64,000 nt of DNA from Clostridium_B lapidicellarium (GTDB lineage: Bacteria > Bacillota > Clostridia > Clostridiales > Clostridiaceae), in assembly GCF_041224415.1 (NCBI RefSeq), contig NZ_JBGFFE010000011.1, positions 1-64,000 on the forward strand, written 5' to 3'. A program made the position numbers and the translations under genes. Positions within the stretch are counted from its first letter, which is position 1, and every line of letters starts with the position of its first letter. Positions 26,092 through 33,891 of the stretch are shown piece by piece. The notes under the pieces were generated by a model. That model was given only the letters and a program-made list of their open reading frames with translations. It was not told the origin of the DNA and ran no database searches.

Positions 26092-26195
26092 GATGCAATT
26101 GTTTACATAAAAGATATAAAGAGGAATTTATGATATTGTGTAGAATATGTATAAGGTGTATTAAGTTAAAAATGAGAAAGGAAGTGAATATTTTA

Positions 26196-26237
26196 GTGAG
26201 CTTTAGTATTTATGCGGTATATTTACTTGCTTGCTGA
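26196..26237 (+). CDS. Possible 13-residue upstream ORF
   Basis: GTG 26196 with AAAGGAAGTG about ten bases before it encodes MSFSIYAVYLLAC and stops at TGA 26235, nine bases before the ATG of the Yip1 gene, whose own ribosome binding site is poor. It may couple or regulate translation of the efflux operon, or be chance. Confidence 0.35.
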   Translation: MSFSIYAVYLLAC

Positions 26238-26246
26238 GAACGGATA

Positions 26247-26927
26247 ATGAATATTGAGGAAAATAAGGAAGAACTGAGTATTGACAAAAAAATTGTTTGC
26301 TTTTTTAAAAAACCGTCGGCTGTTTTTAGTGAATTTATAGAAAAGCCCCGATATCTGTGGACAATGCTCATAGTTGTTGCAATTGATGTGGTTTATAATA
26401 TTATGCAGACAACTGTTTCTGCAGATATTTTGAGAAAGTCAATTGTGGATAAACTTCAGGGCACGCCTAACATGTCCCAGGCAATTATAGAAAAATCGGT
26501 AAAATATGCAACTTCCATACCTGTACGAACAGTATCTACCATAGCAGTTACTGTTGTAGGAATATACATAGCAGCTTTGATATACAAGATACTTACGAGA
26601 ATTTTCGGCTCCAGAGTAAAGTACAAACAGCTTGTAGCTGTATACTGTTTGAGTATGATGTCTACAGCTATCGGTGAAGTTTTGAAATGGCTTTACATGG
26701 CTGTTACAGGGAAACCTGTGGGTGTTAATTCTTTGATTAATCCTACGGCGCTAAATGGATTTTTAGATAATTATGATGTGTTCAATCTGTGGCAGATAGT
26801 ATTGTTGACTATAGGCATATCGATAGTTGGAAAAATGTCAAAGAAAAAAAGCTTTGTCGTTGTCGCAATTTCCTGTGTACTTACTGTAATTGTAGGTTTA
26901 CTTCCTTATCTTAAAATTGCAAAATGA
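26247..26927 (+). CDS. Yip1-domain membrane protein
   Basis: 226 aa with five hydrophobic segments after a charged N-terminus (KKIVCFFKKPSAVFSEFIEKPRYLWTMLIVVAIDVVYNIM), the usual pattern of bacterial YIP1-family proteins ('F.P..tF..i...P....pl...'). The stop codon overlaps the frame of the adaptor gene, which begins 32 bases later, so it belongs to the MacAB-like efflux operon. Its role is unknown; homologues often accompany ABC exporters in Firmicutes. The ATG has only a weak ribosome binding site and may depend on the short ORF before it. Confidence 0.75.
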   Translation: MNIEENKEELSIDKKIVCFFKKPSAVFSEFIEKPRYLWTMLIVVAIDVVYNIMQTTVSADILRKSIVDKLQGTPNMSQAIIEKSVKYATSIPVRTVSTIAVTVVGIYIAALIYKILTRIFGSRVKYKQLVAVYCLSMMSTAIGEVLKWLYMAVTGKPVGVNSLINPTALNGFLDNYDVFNLWQIVLLTIGISIVGKMSKKKSFVVVAISCVLTVIVGLLPYLKIAK

Positions 26928-26959
26928 CTTTGATAAAATGGAGGAAGGATGGACTTATT

Positions 26960-28006
26960 ATGAAGAATAAAAAAAATGTACTGATCATTGCTTCTGCTGT
27001 TTTTATAATTGTGGTATTATTTGCCGTAACATTCTTTTTGAATCGCCACAGGCAAAGTGTAAAAAGGAATAATATGAAATATGAAGTATATTCTGTCCCG
27101 GAACAACAGAATATATTTTTGGATGGACAAATCCAATACGTTAAAAAGACAAGTTTTTTTGAAGATGCAGCCAAGGGAACTGTTGACAAGGTAAATGTTG
27201 AGGATAAACAGCATGTAAAAAAGGGGCAGACATTGTTCACGTATAAAAATGAACAGGCAATTGAACAGTATGAAACTCTTTCACAGCAGCTCAACGGTAT
27301 TGAGGCTGATCCACAGGCGCTTCAACAGGCCGGCAGTCAAAAATCAAGCCTGCAGCAGCAGTTGAATGATGTTAAGGATAAGCGCTATACTGAAGTTTCA
27401 GCTCCATTTGATGGAATTGTTTCAATATCTCAAGATGGTGAAAATGATGCCAATAAAGTTATTTTGACTTTGATTGATCCCAAATTGCAGGTAGTGGCAA
27501 ATGCCAGTGAAAAAGATGTATTGAAACTTAAGACAAATCAGAAGATAAAGATCAGTGTCTATGGCACGAATAGAGAATTCAGCGGCACTATTAAATCTAT
27601 CGATGCCGAACCGCTGCAGGCACAGATATCTCAAGCTGGTAATACCGGCGGCACTTCATCAAATTTGACACAATCTTCAGGAGCCAATATATCTTATTAT
27701 CCTGTCTATATTGACATAGGCAATCAGCGTGAAGTTTATGCCGGTTTTCATGTGCAGGGAACCACTGTTGATGAAAATGAGCTTCCCAAAATTCCTTCAT
27801 CTTCTGTTTTCAACAGCGGCGGGGATAAATTTGTCTGGCTTGTGAGAAATAAAAAGCTGATGAAAGTTCCAGTGGAAATTGAAAAATATAATAGTACATA
27901 TATGCAGGTAAAAAGTGGTTTGAACTTTGAAGATAAGATTATTAAAAATCCGTCCCAGGGAATGAAGGAAGGTGACAGTGTTGGCACGGCATCTTCTGGA
28001 AGTTAA
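26960..28006 (+). CDS. MacA/HlyD-like membrane fusion protein
   Basis: About 348 aa from ATG 26960; GGAGGAAGG at 26940-26948 precedes it. One N-terminal membrane anchor (VLIIASAVFIIVVLFAVTFFL) is followed by a biotinyl-lipoyl-like half motif (AKGTVDKVNVEDKQHVKKGQTLFTYKN), a short coiled region (QYETLSQQLNGIEADPQALQQ) and the second half (YTEVSAPFDGIVSISQDGEND). This is the adaptor of a Gram-positive MacAB-type ABC exporter. The coiled-coil hairpin is short, as expected without an outer membrane. Its 3' end overlaps the ATPase gene by 35 bases, showing tight translational coupling. Confidence 0.87.
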   Translation: MKNKKNVLIIASAVFIIVVLFAVTFFLNRHRQSVKRNNMKYEVYSVPEQQNIFLDGQIQYVKKTSFFEDAAKGTVDKVNVEDKQHVKKGQTLFTYKNEQAIEQYETLSQQLNGIEADPQALQQAGSQKSSLQQQLNDVKDKRYTEVSAPFDGIVSISQDGENDANKVILTLIDPKLQVVANASEKDVLKLKTNQKIKISVYGTNREFSGTIKSIDAEPLQAQISQAGNTGGTSSNLTQSSGANISYYPVYIDIGNQREVYAGFHVQGTTVDENELPKIPSSSVFNSGGDKFVWLVRNKKLMKVPVEIEKYNSTYMQVKSGLNFEDKIIKNPSQGMKEGDSVGTASSGS

Positions 28007-28658
28007 AGGGTTGTGCAAATGGTATGGCAAGTATCAGGTTTTAAAAGATCTTGATTTTGAAGTTGAGAAAGGTTCTTTTGTAGTTATAATGGGTAAATCA
28101 GGCAGCGGAAAAACTACTTTACTAAATATTCTAGGTCTTCTAGACGGTTTTGAGAAAGGAAGCTATATATTTAATGGACAGAATGTTGCAAAGATGGGTG
28201 AAAATCAGAGATGTTTATTTAGAAACAGCCATATTGGATTTATATTCCAGCAGTTTTATTTGATTGAATCTTTGACAGTGGCCCAGAATATTGAGCTTCC
28301 AATGTTGTATCATGGTGGATATACTGCCGGTGAGAGAATTGACATGGTAAAAGAAAGCCTTCAAGCTGTCGAGTTGGAGAATAAGTTTAAGAGCTACCCA
28401 AATGAACTGTCTGGAGGACAGCAGCAGCGTATCTCAATTGCCAGGGCACTTGTAAATAATTCTGATCTTATTCTTGCAGATGAGCCTACTGGTGCACTGG
28501 ACTGGAAAACTGGACTGAAAATTATTGACATATTGGTTAAACTCAATAGACAAAATAAAACCATTATAATGGTAACCCACGACGGTGATCTCAGAAAATA
28601 TGCTACTCACTGTGTTTTCCTCAGAGATGGTGTTTTCACTGGGGAGGATGATTTATGA
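27972..28658 (+). CDS. MacB/LolD-type ABC transporter ATPase
   Basis: 228 aa from GTG 27972 (GTG 27978 is equally possible; AAGGAAGG lies just before). It has Walker A GKSGSGKTT, Q-loop FIFQQFYLIESLTV, signature LSGGQQQRISIARAL, Walker B LILADEPTGALD and switch His in MVTHDGD. Sequence type is that of MacB/LolD ATPases that power FtsX-like permeases by mechanotransmission to export peptides, antibiotics or lipids. It overlaps the adaptor gene upstream and the permease gene downstream (ATGA overlap). Confidence 0.93.
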   Translation: MTVLARHLLEVKGLCKWYGKYQVLKDLDFEVEKGSFVVIMGKSGSGKTTLLNILGLLDGFEKGSYIFNGQNVAKMGENQRCLFRNSHIGFIFQQFYLIESLTVAQNIELPMLYHGGYTAGERIDMVKESLQAVELENKFKSYPNELSGGQQQRISIARALVNNSDLILADEPTGALDWKTGLKIIDILVKLNRQNKTIIMVTHDGDLRKYATHCVFLRDGVFTGEDDL

Positions 28659-29839
28659 ATTTATTGGAGCTCATACATAGTGCGGTTTTAAGCTTGCGCA
28701 CACATAAACTTAGAGTATTTTTAACTATGATAGGGATAATAATTGGAATAAGTTCCGTAGTTGTAATTCTTTCTGTGGGAGAGGGATTGAAAGCACAGGT
28801 GAATCAGTCGACTGAGGATACCGGTGCCAATGCCATTACCGTTAATTTTGAGCCCTATGATTTAAATTCTTCAGATGCATCTACAGCTTTTAATCGGAAA
28901 GATTTTCAGGACTTGAAAGATATTGACGGTGTAGAACAGGTTAATAAAAGCAGCAGCGGTTTGGAGGGACTGACAGGGGTAATTGAAAGTGCAACTTTTT
29001 TCAACAAACAGTCCTATTTAACGGTAAATGATTATGATAGGAATGCAGGTGTTGTTTCGGGCAGGGGAATAACCAGGGAGGACAATGATTTCAAACACTA
29101 TGTGGTTGTACTTTCGAAAGATCATGCAAAGGCCCTGTTTGGCAATAATGTAAATGAAGGAATTGGAAAGGGAATTAAGATAAAAGATGAATATTTTGAG
29201 GTCGTTGGAATTGGGAAAGAAGGCTCTGGCTTATTGGCCATGCAGTATGACTATGTACCTGAATTTGCAAAAAATCTTCTGGAAAATGATACAGTAATAT
29301 CTTCAATTGATGTGAATATCAAACAGGGATATAATTCTGATTCCATATTTAAGAAGGTGAAAAAAGAGCTGGAAATCCTGCATCCTGATGTAAAGGGAAC
29401 TTATACTAAGGGAGATCCCAAGGCTGTTTCCAAAGCTTTTGAAAAGATAATAAGCGGGATAACTACTTTCATAGCGGTTGTTTCTGGAATATCTCTATTT
29501 GTCGGAGGAATCGGAGTAATGAATATAATGTATGTATCCGTTACAGAACGCCGTCGTGAAATAGGCATCAGAAGGGCCATAGGTGCAAAACCATCTGCAA
29601 TTCTATATCAATTTTTAATAGAATCGATATTTATTACCGGGATGGGTGGAATTCTCGGAATAGGCACGGGATATCTTGCTTCCCTTATTTTAGGAAACTT
29701 TTTACCTTTTAAACCTGTCATGACATTGGGCATATTGGCGGGATCATCCATTACTTCTATTGCCGTAGGAATAATCTTCGGTATAATTCCCGCATATAAA
29801 GCTGCGAAACTGGATCCAATTAAGGCTATTTATAGATAA
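28655..29839 (+). CDS. MacB-like FtsX-family permease
   Basis: 394 aa with four membrane segments: one at residues 17-40 (MIGIIIGISSVVVILSVGEGL) and three in the last 130 residues, flanking an extracellular MacB-PCD domain (residues 45-260). The conserved C-terminal block YVSVTERRREIGIRRAIGAKPSAILYQFLIESI is the FtsX coupling region. With the ATPase and adaptor it forms a complete exporter, here split into separate polypeptides rather than a fused MacB. Substrate unknown; no resistance or bacteriocin genes lie next to it. Confidence 0.92.
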   Translation: MNLLELIHSAVLSLRTHKLRVFLTMIGIIIGISSVVVILSVGEGLKAQVNQSTEDTGANAITVNFEPYDLNSSDASTAFNRKDFQDLKDIDGVEQVNKSSSGLEGLTGVIESATFFNKQSYLTVNDYDRNAGVVSGRGITREDNDFKHYVVVLSKDHAKALFGNNVNEGIGKGIKIKDEYFEVVGIGKEGSGLLAMQYDYVPEFAKNLLENDTVISSIDVNIKQGYNSDSIFKKVKKELEILHPDVKGTYTKGDPKAVSKAFEKIISGITTFIAVVSGISLFVGGIGVMNIMYVSVTERRREIGIRRAIGAKPSAILYQFLIESIFITGMGGILGIGTGYLASLILGNFLPFKPVMTLGILAGSSITSIAVGIIFGIIPAYKAAKLDPIKAIYR

Positions 29840-29845
29840 ATGGAA

Positions 29846-29890
29846 ATGAGTATGGATTTGTGTAAAAATCAGATCCATACTCATTTAATT
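29846..29890. terminator. Bidirectional terminator between efflux operon and lipoprotein gene
   Basis: ATGAGTATGGAT (29846-29857) pairs perfectly with ATCCATACTCAT (29873-29884), with short T/A tracts on both sides; it separates two converging genes. Confidence 0.8.
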
Positions 29891-30383
29891 ATACTACATT
29901 GATGTAATAATATGTGGTTTTGTGAGTAAGCACTGTATCAGTTGTTTTATTGTTATTGAATTGAACAACGTCTACTTTATGTTTACCTGTTTTGATGTTA
30001 TCCCCTTTTAATTCTACATCCGATTTACTGCTGGACAGTTGTTTCTTGGAATTGTATTTACCATCTATAAATATATAACTTTGATATTTATTGTTGAATT
30101 CACTTGGATTTATTTCTACTTTTTGGGATGAGGTGTTTTTCTTAATGTCTATAATTGGAATGTTTCCCTCTTTAAATTTATTTGATGATGGGGATATATA
30201 AAATTTTCCCGGACCCATGTCGGTTTTTAAATTCTTAGGCAATTCTGCCAGATCACTTTTGGTTTTGTTCTCTATATTTTGTGTTTTGTTTTTAATTCCA
30301 TTAGCTTGCTGCTTAGTTCCACATCCTACTAAATTTAATGTGATAAGTAAAGATGCCATAATTACATAAAAGATTTTTTTCAT
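29889..30383 (-). CDS. Small secreted lipoprotein, unknown function
   Basis: About 164 aa from ATG 30383 (AGGAG eight bases upstream; a GTG three codons earlier is too close to it). The signal peptide MKKIFYVIMASLLITLNLVGC has a clear lipobox LVGC, so the protein is anchored to the outer face of the membrane. A lysine/asparagine-rich linker of about 40 residues precedes a domain of alternating beta strands (SYIFIDGKYNSKKQL, GKHKVDVVQFNNNK, YYYINVV) that looks like an Ig-like or beta-sandwich fold. No family was recognised. Confidence 0.75.
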   Translation of the reverse strand: MKKIFYVIMASLLITLNLVGCGTKQQANGIKNKTQNIENKTKSDLAELPKNLKTDMGPGKFYISPSSNKFKEGNIPIIDIKKNTSSQKVEINPSEFNNKYQSYIFIDGKYNSKKQLSSSKSDVELKGDNIKTGKHKVDVVQFNNNKTTDTVLTHKTTYYYINVV

Positions 30384-30606
30384 CTGTATCACTCCTGCAT
30401 TTTATAATCAATAATTATCCAATTATAATTAAAGTTTGTACATTAATGAGTGTAATTATACTGGAAAATTAAAGAAGATAGTAAATTTGGAAATAATCAA
30501 TCTATATTTTGCTGTGATGATGTTATAATATTATTATAATTAAGAATAATTATACTTAATTTATAAGATACTGTTAATTTTATATCAATATCTACGAGGT
30601 GGTTCT

Positions 30607-32007
30607 TTGGAGGTAAAAGATAGTATGAACAAAAAATTGAGTATGTTGTTAATGGCGATAGATCATATTCATGATGGAATTGTAATTGTAGATAGAAGTT
30701 CTAAGATAATATATGTTAATGAGGCTTATTCAAGAATTCTGAATGTATCTAAACACAAGGTTTTAAATAAGTTTGTAAGTGAGATAGAACCGGGAGCTGC
30801 TATTTTAGAGTGCCTAGAAGATAGAGAAGCTAAAGTAAATACTATGGTTAAAGTAAAAAGCGTAGGTAAAGAAATTGTTGTCAATATAAATCCTATAATT
30901 TTAAATGAACAGCTTATAGGTGCAATATCTATATTTAAAGATATTACGGAAATATCTTTGCTAAATAAAGAATTGGAGAAAGTGAGAAAATTAACTGGAA
31001 TAATATATAATGACAGTACAAAATCACATAGTAGTTTTCCAAAAAGCTTTTCTAATATAATAGGTAAAAGTAAGAATTTTATGAATTGCTTAAAATTAGC
31101 ATCAATAGTAGCACCAACTGATGCAACAGTGTTAATTGAAGGTGAAAGCGGAACAGGAAAAGAAGTTATAGTGAATGCAATAGTAAATGCTAGCAAAAAA
31201 AGGAAAGTTCCATTTGTGAAAATAAATTGTTCTGCAATACCAGAAAGCTTATTTGAAAGTGAGCTGTTTGGATATTCACAAGGATCGTTTTCGGGAGCAA
31301 GAAAAGAAGGAAAAATAGGTAAATTTGAAATAGCAAATGGTGGAACTATATTTCTCGATGAAATAGGTGAGATGCCGCTTCTAATGCAGGCTAAACTTTT
31401 AAGAGTATTACAGTCAGGTGAGATTCAGAAAATTGGTTCTAATAGTTTTGATAGAGTTGATGTTAGAATTGTTGTTGCTACAAATAAAGATCTAGAGCAT
31501 ATGATAGAGGAGGGAAAATTCAGGGAGGATCTTTATTTTAGGCTTAATACGTTTAAAATAAAAGTACCTCCTCTCAGAGAGAGAGGTAATGATATCGTAC
31601 TTCTTGCTAAGCATTTTTTAAGATTATATTGTAAAAAGTATAATAAAAATTTAACTTTTTCTGAGAATGTTATAAAAACGTTTAAAAAAAATAAATGGCA
31701 TGGAAATGTCAGACAGCTTCAAAGTTGTGTTGAGTATTCAGTTATAGTATGCGAAAAGAATATTATAGAAATTAATAACTTACCTGATGAAATTAGAAAT
31801 TCTGATATGAGTAAAAATGATAATTTGTCAAAATCAGATACATTGAAAGATATTATATCTAATATAGAAAAGAAACAGATAATTAATGAACTTAGGAAAA
31901 CTGGAGGAAATAGAAGTGATGCTATGAAAAAGCTTGGAATGTGCAGAAGAACATTTTATCGTAAATTAAAAATATATGGTATTGATCCTAATTTATATGG
32001 TAAATAA
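30607..32007 (+). CDS. Sigma-54-dependent regulator of the AtuA-like operon
   Basis: 466 aa from TTG 30607 behind GAGGTGG (ATG 30625 behind GGAGG is an alternative). PAS domain at about residues 18-125 (HIHDGIVIVDRSSKIIYVNEAYSRILN), AAA+ domain at about 145-385 with Walker A EGESGTGKE, Walker B GTIFLDEIGEM and the NVRQLQSCVE segment, Fis-type HTH at the end (GGNRSDAMKKLGMCRRTFYRKLK). The sigma-54 contact loop reads GSFSGA, with Ser in place of the nearly invariant Thr of GAFTGA. A sigma-54 promoter lies 105 bases behind its stop, before the atuA-like gene. Confidence 0.88.
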   Translation: MEVKDSMNKKLSMLLMAIDHIHDGIVIVDRSSKIIYVNEAYSRILNVSKHKVLNKFVSEIEPGAAILECLEDREAKVNTMVKVKSVGKEIVVNINPIILNEQLIGAISIFKDITEISLLNKELEKVRKLTGIIYNDSTKSHSSFPKSFSNIIGKSKNFMNCLKLASIVAPTDATVLIEGESGTGKEVIVNAIVNASKKRKVPFVKINCSAIPESLFESELFGYSQGSFSGARKEGKIGKFEIANGGTIFLDEIGEMPLLMQAKLLRVLQSGEIQKIGSNSFDRVDVRIVVATNKDLEHMIEEGKFREDLYFRLNTFKIKVPPLRERGNDIVLLAKHFLRLYCKKYNKNLTFSENVIKTFKKNKWHGNVRQLQSCVEYSVIVCEKNIIEINNLPDEIRNSDMSKNDNLSKSDTLKDIISNIEKKQIINELRKTGGNRSDAMKKLGMCRRTFYRKLKIYGIDPNLYGK

Positions 32008-32009
32008 TC

Positions 32010-32049
32010 TTGTATACTTTGTATATAATTGTATACAAGGTATATACAA
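32010..32049. promoter_or_regulatory. Clustered TTGTATAC palindromes, upstream activator region
   Basis: TTGTATAC (32010-32017), the perfect palindrome TTGTATACAA (32029-32038) and the outer pair TTGTATATA (32019-32027) / TATATACAA (32041-32049) are packed in 40 bases. They lie about 65-100 bases before the -24 element and start three bases after the regulator gene. Confidence 0.6.
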
Positions 32050-32086
32050 TAATTAATAAGAAAATTTTGGTAGATATTGAATTTGT

Positions 32087-32113
32087 AATGCTTTTTAGAG
32101 CATTATTTTTTTT
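32087..32113 (+). terminator. Terminator of the regulator, abutting the -24 element
   Basis: AATGCT (32087-32092) pairs with AGCATT (32099-32104), then ATTTTTTTT. The T run directly joins the GG of the sigma-54 promoter. Confidence 0.75.
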
Positions 32114-32128
32114 GGCATTAAATTTGCT
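32111..32128 (+). promoter_or_regulatory. Sigma-54 promoter of the AtuA-like operon
   Basis: TTTGGCATTAAATTTGCT: GG at 32114-32115, ten bases, GC at 32126-32127, with TTGGCA and TTGCT cores. It is the best match in the window. Expected start near 32139, 41 bases before the first ATG. Confidence 0.88.
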
Positions 32129-32179
32129 GTAAATGTTGAATGTCAGATAAATAATATATTTTATGGAGAAGGTGCATTT

Positions 32180-33538
32180 ATGAAAACAATAAGAATTGGA
32201 GGGGCTCAAGGATTTTGGGGTGACCTGAATGATGCTCCTGTTGAAATGGCCAAAAAAGATGATGTAAATTATATTTCCTGTGATTACTTGGCAGAGCTCA
32301 CTCTATCTATAATGCAAAGGCAGAAAGAGCGTCATCCAGAGGCAGGGTATGCTAGAGATTTTATAAAGGCGTTGAGAGAAATGCTTCCTATGATCAAGGA
32401 AAAGGGAATAAAGGTTTTGACGAATGCAGGGGGAATGAATGTAAAATCTGCTGTCGAAGCTGCAAAAAATGTGATTAAAGAATCAGGATACAATTTAAAA
32501 GTCGGATATGTAGTAGGTGATGATGTAATGGATGTAATATCCGATTTGAGGAAGCAGGGAATATCCATGAACAATATGGATACCGGTGAATCCATAGATT
32601 CAATACTACCGCACATGGTGAATGCAAACGTATATTATGGCTCAGAACCAATTGTGGAGTGTCTTGAAGGCGGGGCAGATATAATAATAGTAGGACGTTC
32701 TACAGATACAGCTTTGTTTCTGGCACCACTTGAGCATGAATTTGGATGGAAAAATGGAGAGTGGAATTCCTTGGCTACAGGTATCTTAACGGGTCATCTT
32801 TCAGAATGTGGAGCTCAGGCAACTGGAGGAAATTATGATTATGATTGGAGAAATGTTCCTCATCCAGAGGATCTGGGCTATCCTGTAGCAGAAGTGAGTG
32901 AACCTGGGAAAATAATAATGACGAAGACAAAAAATACAGGTGGGCTTGTAACCGTTCAGTCCATAGAAGAACAGCTCTTTTATGAAATACATGATCCTAA
33001 AAAATATCTTACTCCAGATGTTGTAGCTGATTTTAGTGAAATAAATCTAGAACAGATAGGGAAGGATAGGGTTTTGGTTGAAGGTGTAAAGGGTCACAAG
33101 AGACCAGATACTTTGAAATTATGTGTTGGGTATACAGAAGGATATAGAAATGTAGCATATCTGACTTTTAGCTGGCCGGATGCACTGGACAAAGCAAAGA
33201 GAGCTGCTCAGATACTTGATGACAGACTTACAAATAAAAGGCTTGATGCCATAGAAAAGAGAATTGAATTTGTAGGATTGAATTCTCTTCACGGTCCCCT
33301 TGCGGATGAAATAGAGCAGGAACTCAATGAAGTTGTACTTAGAGTGGCAATAAAAACTAAAACCAGGGAAGAGGCAAGCAAACTGACACCTGAAATTGCT
33401 CCTTTTATTTTAAATGGACCACCCGCATCGTGTTTCTTTGGAGGAAGAACCAGACCGGCAGAAGTATTTGCACTGTGGCCTACGCTTATCCCTAGAGATG
33501 CAGTTAAACTTGAAGCTCATGTAGAGGAGGTAAAATAA
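32180..33538 (+). CDS. AtuA-family protein (DUF1446), N-terminal part of a split AtuA
   Basis: 452 aa, cytosolic. It begins TIRIGGAQGFWGDLNDAPVEMAKKDDVNYISCDYLAELTLSIM and contains CLEGGADIIIVGRSTDTALFLAPLEHEFGW and GHLSECGAQATGGNYDYDW, the typical blocks of the DUF1446 domain of the acyclic terpene utilisation protein AtuA. In pseudomonads AtuA is about 590 aa and its biochemical role is unknown. Here the C-terminal domain is encoded by the next gene, two bases after the stop. The family also occurs outside terpene pathways, next to CoA-transferases and tricarboxylate carriers as here. ATG with GGAGAAGG. Confidence 0.85.
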   Translation: MKTIRIGGAQGFWGDLNDAPVEMAKKDDVNYISCDYLAELTLSIMQRQKERHPEAGYARDFIKALREMLPMIKEKGIKVLTNAGGMNVKSAVEAAKNVIKESGYNLKVGYVVGDDVMDVISDLRKQGISMNNMDTGESIDSILPHMVNANVYYGSEPIVECLEGGADIIIVGRSTDTALFLAPLEHEFGWKNGEWNSLATGILTGHLSECGAQATGGNYDYDWRNVPHPEDLGYPVAEVSEPGKIIMTKTKNTGGLVTVQSIEEQLFYEIHDPKKYLTPDVVADFSEINLEQIGKDRVLVEGVKGHKRPDTLKLCVGYTEGYRNVAYLTFSWPDALDKAKRAAQILDDRLTNKRLDAIEKRIEFVGLNSLHGPLADEIEQELNEVVLRVAIKTKTREEASKLTPEIAPFILNGPPASCFFGGRTRPAEVFALWPTLIPRDAVKLEAHVEEVK

Positions 33539-33540
33539 TC

Positions 33541-33858
33541 ATGATAGTTAAATTAAAAGAAATAGCTCATGGAAGATCTGGAGACAAAAGTGATACGGAA
33601 AATGTGTGCATATTTGCAAGAGATCCCAAATATTATGATGCAATGAAAAGGCAGCTTACACCTGAAGCTGTAAAGAAACATTATAAGGGTATAGTGAGGG
33701 GTGACGTAATAAGATATGATATTCCACAGCTTTATGGATTCAATTTTGTATTGCATCATGCGCTTGATGGGGGTGCAACCCGTTCGTTGAGGCTGGATAC
33801 ACTTGGAAAATGTATGGAAGCTGCACTTTTAAGGTTTGAAATTGATTTGAACAAGTAG
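33541..33858 (+). CDS. AtuA C-terminal-domain protein
   Basis: 105 aa. The sequence LKEIAHGRSGDKSDTENVCIFARDPKYY, RGDVIRYDIPQLYGFNFVLHHALDGGATRSLRLDTLGK corresponds to the last 100 residues of full-length AtuA proteins ('HARSGDKGDTANIG... NFVLHDALGGGGT'). It starts immediately behind the DUF1446 protein, so the two subunits likely form one enzyme equal to a fused AtuA. The conserved GRSGDK(S)DT and GGATRS motifs may bind phosphate or a carboxylated/CoA ligand; this is inference. No membrane segments. Confidence 0.82.
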   Translation: MIVKLKEIAHGRSGDKSDTENVCIFARDPKYYDAMKRQLTPEAVKKHYKGIVRGDVIRYDIPQLYGFNFVLHHALDGGATRSLRLDTLGKCMEAALLRFEIDLNK

Positions 33859-33891
33859 AAGAATTCTGGAAATGAAAGGAGATAATTTAGT

